NCBI GenBank assembly: GCA_905234125.1
Contig: CAJOGQ010000021.1
Coordinates: forward strand, 1 to 51,407
Source: an uncultured Bacteroidaceae bacterium
GTDB taxonomy: Bacteria > Bacteroidota > Bacteroidia > Bacteroidales > Bacteroidaceae
Length of the DNA stretch: 51,407 nt
Reading direction: 5' to 3'
The translations under genes and the position numbers were made by a program. The notes beneath the pieces are model-generated. The model had not been told where the DNA came from, did no database searches, and worked only from the letters and a program-made list of their open reading frames with translations. Below are positions 44,157-51,407 of the stretch, piece by piece (position 1 is the stretch's first letter; each line of letters begins with the position of its first letter).

Positions 44157-44276
44157 GAAAAAGCATACCATTTGGGAAATATATCCAAACAGCATACTCT
44201 TCTCAGAAAGAAAGTCTATTTCACGCCCTCTCACACCCCTGAGGGCTTTGCAGACCTAAAGCTCTTCTTCGGTTTT

Positions 44277-44345
44277 TCACATATTTATGGTATGTCTATA
44301 GCGCATGAAAGGTATTTCGGGGTTGGCGAAAAGGCCGTACCTTTG
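44277..44345 (+). promoter_or_regulatory. Promoter with conserved upstream element, copy 1 (binding protein-susC operon)
   Basis: The -7 box TACCTTTG is at 44338-44345 and a TTTC -33 at 44315-44318, 19 bases apart. Upstream is the shared element TGGTA-N5-ATA-N3-CAT-N6-TATTTC (44288-44318). The first 45 bases (44277-44321) match 51362-51406 at 39 positions. Confidence 0.75.
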
Positions 44346-44399
44346 CACCAGATTTCAAAAGGAATTCAAAAGAAATTAATAATAAATAATGTAAAGGAT

Positions 44400-45272
44400 A
44401 TGAAAGTGAGAACATTTTTGATAGCAATGTTGGTGGCCGTGACACTGACGGCCAATGGGGTGACATCGCAGAATGATGGGGTGATCACCGTGAAAGTGAA
44501 CAAGGCCAGCAGGGCTTTGGTGGAGAAGTGGATTGAGGGCTACAAGGCCGTGAATCCGAATGTGGAGATTGCCGTGGTGAGTGGAAGGAACGCTGATGCC
44601 GACCTCACGCTGGTGAGCAGTCATCAGGAGGGTGGGCACGTGACTTACGTGGGGCGTTATGCCCTGTTGCCCGTCACCTCGACAGGAAATCCGCTATTAA
44701 ATGACATCCAGAAGAAGGAGTGGAAGAGCCGGGACATCAAGAACCTTTTCTTCACGGCTGAAGACCTGGATGATGAGTATGGGGAGGAAGAAGCTGGGGG
44801 CAAGGAGCAAGGGACAAAGGGTAAGCTGAAGGACAAGCTCACCGTGTATTCGGGAAGTGGCAAGGCTTCGTTGTCGGGCACGTTCGCTTCGCACTTCGGA
44901 CGCACCACAGACGACCTGCGTGGCAACCGCATCGCTGGTGACGATTACTACCTGCTCTCAGCCATCAGCGAGGACAAGGCTTCTGTCACCTTCAATGCCC
45001 TGAGCAACCTCTACGACCTCTCCTCGCGCACCTTGCGGAGTGACCTCGTCTTGTTGCCTCTTGACGTGAAGAAGACGCAGAGCGAAGCCCTCCAGTCGGG
45101 CAATCTCGACGAGACGCTCAACCTCATCGAGAGTGAGGACATCGACCTGATTCCTGTGGAGGAGATTGGGTTTGCCTACGCCACCACCGATGCCGATATT
45201 GACCAGTTCCTGCAATGGGTGGTGGGCGACGGTCAGCAGTATAACCACGAAGCCGGGTTCTTGCGGCTTTGA
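44400..45272 (+). CDS. PstS-like periplasmic binding protein
   Basis: A 290-residue exported protein (signal peptide about MKVRTFLIAMLVAVTLTANG, then VTSQ). The mature part has the PstS/phosphate-binding-like fold (VITVKVNKASRALVEKWIEG then YKAVNPNVEIAVVSG), but the phosphate-contact loops are hard to recognise, so the ligand is unknown. It precedes susC by 17 bases in one transcript and is divergent from the sulfur operon. A sulfur-containing ligand is a guess from context only. I chose the ATG at 44400; the frame is open far upstream on top of the regulator gene. Confidence 0.7.
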   Translation: MKVRTFLIAMLVAVTLTANGVTSQNDGVITVKVNKASRALVEKWIEGYKAVNPNVEIAVVSGRNADADLTLVSSHQEGGHVTYVGRYALLPVTSTGNPLLNDIQKKEWKSRDIKNLFFTAEDLDDEYGEEEAGGKEQGTKGKLKDKLTVYSGSGKASLSGTFASHFGRTTDDLRGNRIAGDDYYLLSAISEDKASVTFNALSNLYDLSSRTLRSDLVLLPLDVKKTQSEALQSGNLDETLNLIESEDIDLIPVEEIGFAYATTDADIDQFLQWVVGDGQQYNHEAGFLRL

Positions 45273-45289
45273 CAAAAACTTCATACAAC

Positions 45290-48200
45290 ATGGTAAAGAA
45301 AAGATTGTTTTCGGCGGCGGCTCTGGCTGCCGCTTCCTCTTTGTCTGTATGGGCTCAGAGGGTGGAGGGCACCATCGTGGATGCCACAACGGGAGAGAGC
45401 ATTATCGGTGCAACGGTGAAATATGCCGACGGCAAGGGTGTGACCACAGACTTTGATGGTCACTTCGCCATCGACGTGAAGTCCCTGCCGGTCAAGTTGA
45501 ACATCAGTTTCACGGGTTACCGTGCCCAGACTGTCACCGTGTATGATGACGAGGAGGACATCAACGTGAAGCTGACGGAGAAGCGCAACTACCTGAACGA
45601 TGTGGTGGTGGTGGGTTATGGCACGCAGAGCCGCACCCAACTGACGGGTTCGGTGGTGACGGTCAAGTCTGACGTGTTTGAGAACAGCACAGCCAGCACC
45701 CTCGACGGTGCGCTGAGCGGTCAGGTGGCAGGTCTGAATGTGACCGCAGCCAGTGGACAGCCTGGTGCCGAGAGCAGCATCCGCATCCGTGGTGGTAACT
45801 CAGTCAATGCCAGCAACGAGCCTCTCTATGTGGTCGATGGTTTCATCTACTACAAGGATGCCAACAACAGCGGCACAGGTATAGGTGCTATCGAGAGCAG
45901 TCTCAACCCCCTCGCCACCATCAACCCCAACGACATCGAGAGCATCGAGGTGTTGAAGGATGTGAGTGCCACAGCCATTTATGGTTCTCGTGGTGCGAAT
46001 GGTGTCATCCTCATCACGACGAAGAAGGGCAAGTTGGGTGAGAAGAAAGCCCAGATCTCCTATGGCTATAGCCTCGGACTCAGCAGCGTGAGCAAGCATC
46101 TCGACCTGCTCAATGCCTCAGAGTGGGCACAGTTCCAGAAGACTTATTTCAGCAATAAGGGTGGTTATACCGACGAGCAGATCAAGGCACTCGGTAAGGG
46201 TACTGACTGGCAGGATGCCGTGCTCAGGACAGCCGTTCAGCAGGCACATGAACTCTCTGTGAATGGCAGCACTGACAAAAGCCGCTATGCCTTCTCTGCC
46301 AACTACACCGACCAAGACGGTATCGTGCTCAACACAGGCTTCCAACGTTACAACTTCCACACCAACGTCGAGTGGGAATTGCAGAAGAACCTCAAGTTCG
46401 GTATCAATGCCACCTATGGACGCTCTAAGCAACAGGGTTTCACCACCACAGAAGAGCAGGTGTTCAACTCGTCACCCTACTCAGCCGGCATCACCAACAG
46501 CTTTGTGTATGCCCTGCTGATGCCACCTGTGATTCCTGTTTACAATGCAGACGGTTCTTATAACTTCACGAATCCTTACGAATATGCTTACTTTGCCATT
46601 GGCGACCATGCTTCCAACCCCGTCTATGACCTGAAGGAGAGTGTGGCAGAGAACGTGAACAACTACTTGCTCTCCAACGTATGGGCAAGTTACAAGTTGG
46701 GTGATTTCACGTTGAAGGCAACCGTAGGACTCAACAGCGAGAAACTGACGCAGAACTACTTCTCAGGGGCTTATACCTCATTGGGATTGGCGACTCAGGG
46801 TATCGGTGGCACGGGTAATCGCCAGACCGATGTGTGGCAACAGGAATACACCTTATCTTACCAGAAAGAACTGGGCATCCATCAGATTGACGCTTTGGCT
46901 GGTTACACCAAGCAGACGAGCACATCGACCCATAGCAGCATCCGTACCAACCACTTCACGAACGAGACGCTGAAGCAGTACAACCTGGGTGATGGTGCCA
47001 ATATCTACACCCCTCAGACGGGCATCAGCGAAAGCACACTCAATTCGCTCATCGCCCGTGTGAACTACACCTTGCTCGACCGCTACAACGCCACTGCCAC
47101 CTTCCGTGCCGACAAGTCCAGCCGTTTCTCGAAGAATCACCGTTGGGGCTATTTCCCATCACTCGGACTTTCGTGGAATGTGGACAAGGAAGACTTCCTC
47201 TTCAGTGCCAAGCATCTCGACTACTTGAAACTGCGTCTGACAGGTGGACTCGTGGGCAATCAGGAGATTCCCGACTATGCCTTCTCCACCTCCTACAGCA
47301 CGGGCTCTTATGGTGGCACTTCCTCTTATGCAAAGGCCAACACTGCCAACGACAACCTGAAGTGGGAGACCACTGCCTCTTACAACTTAGGTGCTGACCT
47401 GGGACTCTGGAACGGCCGTCTCAACGTGGTGCTCGACCTCTATTACAAGAAGACCTCAGACCTCCTGCTCGAAGTGCCGATGGGCTTTGCTTCAGGCGTG
47501 ACTTCTCAGCTTCAGAATGTGGGAAATGTGGAGAACAAAGGTATTGAACTGGCTGTGAACGGTACCCTGCTCAAGCGTCGCCATCTCCAATGGACTGCTT
47601 CTGCCAACCTCGCTCACAACCACAACGAGATCACCGACATGGGCAAGACTAACAACGTCATTCAGGGGGCAGACAACCAGCAGATTCTCCGCAAGGGTGA
47701 AGCGCTCGGCTCGTTCTACGGCTTGCAGTACTTGGGTGTCGTGCAGAACGGTGAGGATGTGACTAAGCTTCCGACCGTCAACGGACTCACTCCCAAGGCT
47801 GGTGATGCAAAATTCGCCGACACCAACAACGACGGCAAGGTAGATGGCAACGACCGTGTGATTCTCGGTTCTGTGCAGCCCAAGCTCACGTACGGATTCT
47901 CTTCTCAGTTGCAAGTGCGCGAATGGGACTTCAACATCACCTTCGCCGGCAGTTATGGTGCCAAACTCTACAATGCCCTGGGCAGACGACTGGAACAGAC
48001 AGGCGACTCCTACAATGTGCTGAGCACCGTGAAGGATGCATGGACTCCCACCAACGGCAGCAACAGTCTGCCACTCGCTTCCATCTCACGTCCCTTCTCC
48101 TACATCGACAGCCGCTACGTGCAGAGCGCTTCTTATCTCAAGCTTCGCAACCTGACCGTCGGCTACCGTCCCCGACTGCCCAAGTCATTCCCTCTGTCCC

Positions 48201-48340
48201 TGCGCATCTACGCCACTGCCACCAACCTCTTCACCATCACCTCCTACAAGGGCTATGATCCAGAGGTCAGCAGCGGAACGGACAACGGAGCCTACCCGTC
48301 AGCACGAACATTTGCATTTGGTGTAAATATCACATTATAA
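45290..48340 (+). CDS. susC: SusC-type TonB-dependent outer membrane receptor
   Basis: A 1016-residue outer-membrane importer that pairs with a SusD lipoprotein. After the signal peptide (MVKKRLFSAAALAAASSLSV) come a carboxypeptidase-regulatory-like domain (EGTIVDATTGESIIGATVKY), a TonB-interaction and plug region (LNDVVVVGYGTQSRTQLTGS then EPLYVVDGFIYY) and a 22-strand barrel ending in RTFAFGVNITL. I chose the ATG at 45290; an upstream TTG would add 7 residues. The ligand is not known. It lies between the binding protein and SusD genes. Confidence 0.95.
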   Translation: MVKKRLFSAAALAAASSLSVWAQRVEGTIVDATTGESIIGATVKYADGKGVTTDFDGHFAIDVKSLPVKLNISFTGYRAQTVTVYDDEEDINVKLTEKRNYLNDVVVVGYGTQSRTQLTGSVVTVKSDVFENSTASTLDGALSGQVAGLNVTAASGQPGAESSIRIRGGNSVNASNEPLYVVDGFIYYKDANNSGTGIGAIESSLNPLATINPNDIESIEVLKDVSATAIYGSRGANGVILITTKKGKLGEKKAQISYGYSLGLSSVSKHLDLLNASEWAQFQKTYFSNKGGYTDEQIKALGKGTDWQDAVLRTAVQQAHELSVNGSTDKSRYAFSANYTDQDGIVLNTGFQRYNFHTNVEWELQKNLKFGINATYGRSKQQGFTTTEEQVFNSSPYSAGITNSFVYALLMPPVIPVYNADGSYNFTNPYEYAYFAIGDHASNPVYDLKESVAENVNNYLLSNVWASYKLGDFTLKATVGLNSEKLTQNYFSGAYTSLGLATQGIGGTGNRQTDVWQQEYTLSYQKELGIHQIDALAGYTKQTSTSTHSSIRTNHFTNETLKQYNLGDGANIYTPQTGISESTLNSLIARVNYTLLDRYNATATFRADKSSRFSKNHRWGYFPSLGLSWNVDKEDFLFSAKHLDYLKLRLTGGLVGNQEIPDYAFSTSYSTGSYGGTSSYAKANTANDNLKWETTASYNLGADLGLWNGRLNVVLDLYYKKTSDLLLEVPMGFASGVTSQLQNVGNVENKGIELAVNGTLLKRRHLQWTASANLAHNHNEITDMGKTNNVIQGADNQQILRKGEALGSFYGLQYLGVVQNGEDVTKLPTVNGLTPKAGDAKFADTNNDGKVDGNDRVILGSVQPKLTYGFSSQLQVREWDFNITFAGSYGAKLYNALGRRLEQTGDSYNVLSTVKDAWTPTNGSNSLPLASISRPFSYIDSRYVQSASYLKLRNLTVGYRPRLPKSFPLSLRIYATATNLFTITSYKGYDPEVSSGTDNGAYPSARTFAFGVNITL

Positions 48341-48347
48341 GACACTT

Positions 48348-48383
48348 AAAAGAGGATAGAGCAAAGCGTTCTACCCTCTTTTT
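48348..48383 (+). terminator. Terminator or attenuator between susC and susD
   Basis: AAAAGAGGATAGA (48348-48360) pairs with TCTACCCTCTTTT (48370-48382) with one mismatch, around the loop GCAAAGCGT. Its T-tract is followed directly by the susD promoter element. Confidence 0.75.
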
Positions 48384-48440
48384 GGTACACGAATACCACA
48401 TCATCGGGATTTCCTACCCCGTGAAATGTCCGTACCTTTG
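48383..48440 (+). promoter_or_regulatory. Promoter with conserved upstream element, copy 3 (susD)
   Basis: The -7 box TACCTTTG is at 48433-48440 and the TTTC -33 at 48410-48413. The element TGGTA-N5-ATA-N3-CAT-N6-GATTTC (48383-48413) has the same spacing as copy 1. The 18 bases from the -7 box (TACCTTTGCACCAGATTT) are identical in both promoters. Confidence 0.75.
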
Positions 48441-48542
48441 CACCAGATTTAGAAAGGTAGTGGATTAGTCACTAACAAACCAACAAACAAATAAACTAAA
48501 CAACTAAAATATATTAAGGTAAAAAAGAAAGGAGATTACAAG

Positions 48543-50192
48543 ATGAAAAAAAATCTTTTCCTCGCTACATTGGTAGCAACAAGCCTCTTGGCAGGCTTCT
48601 CGTCATGCTCATCAGATGACGACAACAACAGCAACAGCAATCAGGTGACTGATGATAACGTAGTGGCAGACGACGCGAGTGCCCTCTCACTGGTGAACGG
48701 TGTGTACAGTCACTGGCAGCCCCTCAGTTCGTCCTTCTCATTCATCATCGAGTTGAACTCGAACAAACTCACGTCCTTCGAGGGTGAAGAAAATGAGGCA
48801 GGTCCTGTGAACAGCCGTTTCGAACAGGAACCAAGTACATGGTATCAAGTCAAGATATTCAACCACTTGTTCCTCGGCATCACCCAGGCCAACGAAGCCA
48901 TCACCACGGTGACCAACTCGCTCAAGGCCGGCAAAGTCTCTCAGGCTGGTTACAACGCTGCTGTGGGTAAGGCAAAGTTCCTTCGCGCTTTGGCGTATCT
49001 GAAGCTCGTGCAACTCTGGGGTGAAGTGCCTGTATATACTGAAGCAGGTGGCTCAACGACTGAGCGTCAGAGCATCGACAATGTGTTCAATCAGATTGTC
49101 AGCGACTTCACAGCAGCAGAATCACTGCTGAAGGACTACGACGGCGACCCACGCATCCCTTCCAAGCAGGCAGCACAGGGACTCTTGGCACGTGCTTACC
49201 TCGTATGGGGTGACAACCCACTTTCTCAGGCAGAGGTGGCAGCCATCGCCAATGGACAGGCTGACCCTGCATTCACGAAGACTGACAGCCGTCTGGAGAA
49301 GGCAGTGGAATATGCCGACAAGGTCATCAACAGCGGCAAGCTCGCCCTCGACCCTGAATATAAGTTGTGGGGACGTGAATACGAGAGCAACAAGCGCAAG
49401 ACCAACGAGCACCTCTTCACGATTGCTCACGACGGTGATGCTTACGACGCTCAGGGTAACCACCAGACCCACTGCTCATGGACTTTCCCATACCAGAACG
49501 GAGAGAACGGACAGGGCTACAGCCAGAACCATACGGAGGTGTCGGATGATGATCTCTACGACGATTGGAAGGCTGAATACCCCAACGACAAGCGTCTGGC
49601 AGCGACATACTTCGTAGAAATTAAGAACCCAGAGGACGGCAAGACCTACCACTACTACAGCCCATTCTATACACCTATCAATGGTAAGGGTGTTGACCAG
49701 AGCTACGAAGATGCTGAGAACCTCGAAATCACCTTCAACTCAGTGGACCGCATCGAGATCCGCTACGCAGAAGTGCTCCTCATCAAGGCTGAAGCCCTCG
49801 TGCAGCTCGGCAAAAACAGCGAGGCAGCAGAGCCATTCAACCAGCTCCGTCGTCGTGCAGGCATCGAAACAGTCAGCGCACCAACCTTCGAGCAGATCAA
49901 GCGTGAATGGGACTATGAGTTCACTTACGAACAGTTCTCTGTGCTGAACTCCTACCGCTGGAAGGACCTCATCTCATCTGTCCAGAAGGTGAAAAACTAC
50001 AAGCACTTCCCAGATGACTGGAAGACCAGCACAGGCAACACCTACACGGCTGATCAGGAGGCATACTTCACGAAGATTCACAATCACCTCGTGGCAAAGT
50101 ACAACAACGTACGCGGCAAGCACTATCGTCAGCCTATCCCATCAGGTCTGAAGGGTGAAAGTCTCGGCATCAGCCAGAACCCTGGCTACTAG
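48543..50192 (+). CDS. susD: SusD/RagB nutrient-binding lipoprotein
   Basis: A 549-residue surface lipoprotein. The signal peptide MKKNLFLATLVATSLLAGFS ends in SC (lipobox, Cys22), followed by an Asp/Asn/Ser-rich tether (SSDDDNNSNSNQ) that fits the lipoprotein export signal of Bacteroidetes. The SusD helical repeats follow (AGYNAAVGKAKFLRALAYLK, RIEIRYAEVLLIKAEAL). It works with the SusC protein encoded just before. It has its own promoter and a leader of about 95 bases. A terminator follows. Confidence 0.95.
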   Translation: MKKNLFLATLVATSLLAGFSSCSSDDDNNSNSNQVTDDNVVADDASALSLVNGVYSHWQPLSSSFSFIIELNSNKLTSFEGEENEAGPVNSRFEQEPSTWYQVKIFNHLFLGITQANEAITTVTNSLKAGKVSQAGYNAAVGKAKFLRALAYLKLVQLWGEVPVYTEAGGSTTERQSIDNVFNQIVSDFTAAESLLKDYDGDPRIPSKQAAQGLLARAYLVWGDNPLSQAEVAAIANGQADPAFTKTDSRLEKAVEYADKVINSGKLALDPEYKLWGREYESNKRKTNEHLFTIAHDGDAYDAQGNHQTHCSWTFPYQNGENGQGYSQNHTEVSDDDLYDDWKAEYPNDKRLAATYFVEIKNPEDGKTYHYYSPFYTPINGKGVDQSYEDAENLEITFNSVDRIEIRYAEVLLIKAEALVQLGKNSEAAEPFNQLRRRAGIETVSAPTFEQIKREWDYEFTYEQFSVLNSYRWKDLISSVQKVKNYKHFPDDWKTSTGNTYTADQEAYFTKIHNHLVAKYNNVRGKHYRQPIPSGLKGESLGISQNPGY

Positions 50193-50229
50193 ATCAGAAT
50201 TTTAGCCATAATAAATAGTATTCATCAAG

Positions 50230-50271
50230 AAGGGGGCTGGCATGCAGCAACAACGTGTGCCAGCCCTTATT
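50230..50271 (+). terminator. Intrinsic terminator after susD
   Basis: AAGGGGGCTGGCA (50230-50242) pairs with TGCCAGCCCTT (50258-50268), with two extra G in the left arm, followed by ATTATATT. It ends the susD transcript, although the next gene starts 26 bases later and may be reached by readthrough. Confidence 0.7.
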
Positions 50272-50296
50272 ATATTCACACAAAACAAAATAAAAC

Positions 50297-50986
50297 ATGA
50301 CACACAACAAGTATTTCATCCTCGCCACAGTGGCAATCCTCAGTGTGGCATCCGTCTCTTGCAGCAAAGACGACGACAACGATAATAACAACAGTGGTAA
50401 CAACAATTCGCAGTCGGTGGCATACGACTCACATGCCGTTGACCTCGGTTTGCCCAGCGGACTGAAATGGTCTGACCAGAACCTCGGCGCCAATAAGCCT
50501 GAAGACTACGGCAATTACTATGCATGGGGATCCATCGAGCCATTGCCTTCCTTCGACAGCGACAACTACAATGCAAAGGTTGATGTGGAGAACATTCCAG
50601 CTAACTTCAGTGGTAACGCCAAATTCGACGCTGTGGTACATAGCATTGGTGGAAAATGGAGAACTCCGACGTATGGTGAAATCAGCGAATTGAGAGCTAA
50701 CACTACCCATGAATGGACGACCTTAAATGGTGTGAAGGGTTTGAAGCTCACAGGCAAGAACGGGAACTCCATCTTCATCCCAGCAGCAGGATTCTATTCT
50801 GGTAGCACCCGCTCCAAAGATACTTTCTCTGGCTATTTGTGGTCAAGCAGTACAGACCCAGGCTACACAGGAGTGGGAATAAGTGGAGTTGTCAATGCCG
50901 GTGGTGTAGGCGGTGGAGGTGCATATGGATATCTCGGATACAGCATCCGACCAGTACGTTTTTTTCCTCAGCTGTCTCTTCCGTGA
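50297..50986 (+). CDS. FISUMP-domain lipoprotein with aberrant C-terminus
   Basis: A 229-residue lipoprotein (signal peptide with lipobox VSVSC and an Asn/Asp-rich tether) with a Fibrobacter succinogenes major paralogous (FISUMP) domain, seen in AVDLGLPSGLKWSDQNLGAN and YYAWGSIEPLPSF. The domain is expected to end near YSIRPVR. Here it is followed by FFPQLSLP, encoded by bases that belong to the antisense remnant of tcdA. The natural C-terminus seems lost or altered at the T7 run (50959-50965). The substrate is unknown. Confidence 0.8.
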   Translation: MTHNKYFILATVAILSVASVSCSKDDDNDNNNSGNNNSQSVAYDSHAVDLGLPSGLKWSDQNLGANKPEDYGNYYAWGSIEPLPSFDSDNYNAKVDVENIPANFSGNAKFDAVVHSIGGKWRTPTYGEISELRANTTHEWTTLNGVKGLKLTGKNGNSIFIPAAGFYSGSTRSKDTFSGYLWSSSTDPGYTGVGISGVVNAGGVGGGGAYGYLGYSIRPVRFFPQLSLP

Positions 50987-51296
50987 AGATCTTCTGCAAG
51001 GCCGTGATGTCTGCCGAGGGATTGATGCTGAGCAGCCGTTGCTTGAGCGCATCCACCTTCACCTGCCCCACTGTCTGGCTGGTCGCCATCAGTTGGCGGT
51101 TGATGTTGGTGATGCACACGCGGTCAGAATCGACGATGGTCAAGTGCCGAATACCGCTGCGCACGAGACTCTCGGCACACCAAGAGCCGACGCCTCCCAC
51201 ACCAAAGAGAATCACCTGCTTCTGGGCGATACGCTCCATCGCCTCACTGCCCAATAGCAGTTCCGAACGTCGAAAAATAGGTTGAATGTTTGCCAT
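50967..51296 (-). pseudogene. tcdA: Truncated tRNA A37 dehydratase (TcdA) gene, 5' part
   Basis: The first 110 residues of a TcdA/CsdL-type E1-like enzyme: the start MANIQPIFRRSELLLGSE, the ATP loop GVGGVGSW and the ATP-binding region VDSDRVCITNINRQL. TcdA makes the cyclic form of t6A37 in tRNAs. After INPSADITALQKIFTEETAE the sequence no longer fits the family, and the gene collides with the end of the FISUMP gene at a T7 run. The 3' half (about 130-160 residues) is missing. It has a normal promoter. This is a true truncation or an assembly join. Confidence 0.7.
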
Positions 51297-51315
51297 AATT
51301 CTTCTTATTTGGTTG

Positions 51316-51323
51316 CAAAGGTA
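51316..51323 (-). promoter_or_regulatory. Promoter of tcdA (-7 box)
   Basis: TACCTTTG on the minus strand, 19 bases before the tcdA start. Confidence 0.65.
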
Positions 51324-51361
51324 GGGATTTAAGGGGAAAAGGGAAAGTGAAAAGGGAAAAA

Positions 51362-51407
51362 TCACTCATTTATGGTATGCTTATAGCGCATGAGGGGTAT
51401 TTCGGGC
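51362..51407 (+). promoter_or_regulatory. Conserved upstream promoter element, copy 2 (window edge)
   Basis: TGGTA-N5-ATA-N3-CAT-N6-TATTTC at 51373-51403, with the same spacing as at 44288-44318 and 48383-48413. The -7 box would lie at about 51423, outside the window. It points to a third plus-strand transcription unit to the right. Confidence 0.7.

Overview
This window looks like a chromosomal segment of a Bacteroidales bacterium, most likely Prevotella or a close relative. The evidence is Bacteroidetes-type promoters (a -7 box TAnnTTTG with a TTTG-like -33 box about 20 bases upstream) in front of many genes, a SusC/SusD pair, lipoproteins with Bacteroidetes-style lipoboxes, a FISUMP-domain surface protein and a secreted protein with a Prevotella-type C-terminal tail. 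It opens inside the 3' end of a 5S rRNA gene.

Positions 1 to about 21,600 are mostly housekeeping: a sensor kinase, yceD-rpmF-fabH-era-der, an NSS-family symporter, a 993-residue secreted protein followed by a Gly-rich 67-residue peptide, tig-clpP-clpX, recQ (with an unusual internal insertion), guaB, and convergent cysK and metY. From 21,800 to 29,900 come a three-domain periplasmic enzyme (two acid phosphatase domains plus a VanX-type dipeptidase), a short run of housekeeping enzymes (nitroreductase, DUF2520, KdsC-like, Maf, Lrp), lipoprotein and membrane proteins, and a decayed outer-membrane receptor. From 30,000 to 35,900 there is a HigBA-type toxin-antitoxin pair with a leaderless promoter, a sigma factor/membrane protein/secreted protein cassette, and YD-repeat-like proteins; several of these genes look damaged.

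The most interesting region is 35,977-44,096 on the minus strand: ten genes that form one sulfur-handling operon. In transcription order they are a NarL-type regulator, a Cys/Met PLP enzyme, a second cysteine synthase, a ThiS-like sulfur carrier ending in GGGRA, a MoeB/ThiF-type E1 enzyme, a DsrE-like protein, a TusA-like protein, a JAMM protease, a family 2B encapsulin shell (HK97 fold with a cyclic-nucleotide-binding-like domain) and a SufS-like cysteine desulfurase with a long disordered N-terminus. I infer a protein-shelled desulfurase that supplies sulfur to a thiocarboxylate carrier, which the JAMM protease matures and the E1 enzyme activates, for cysteine or homocysteine synthesis.

Divergent from it, on the plus strand, lie a PstS-like binding protein, SusC, SusD and a FISUMP lipoprotein. 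The binding-protein and SusD promoters share an upstream element with identical spacing, and a third copy ends at the right edge of the window. This suggests a coordinated regulon for uptake plus assimilation. The right end also holds a tcdA gene whose 3' half is missing.
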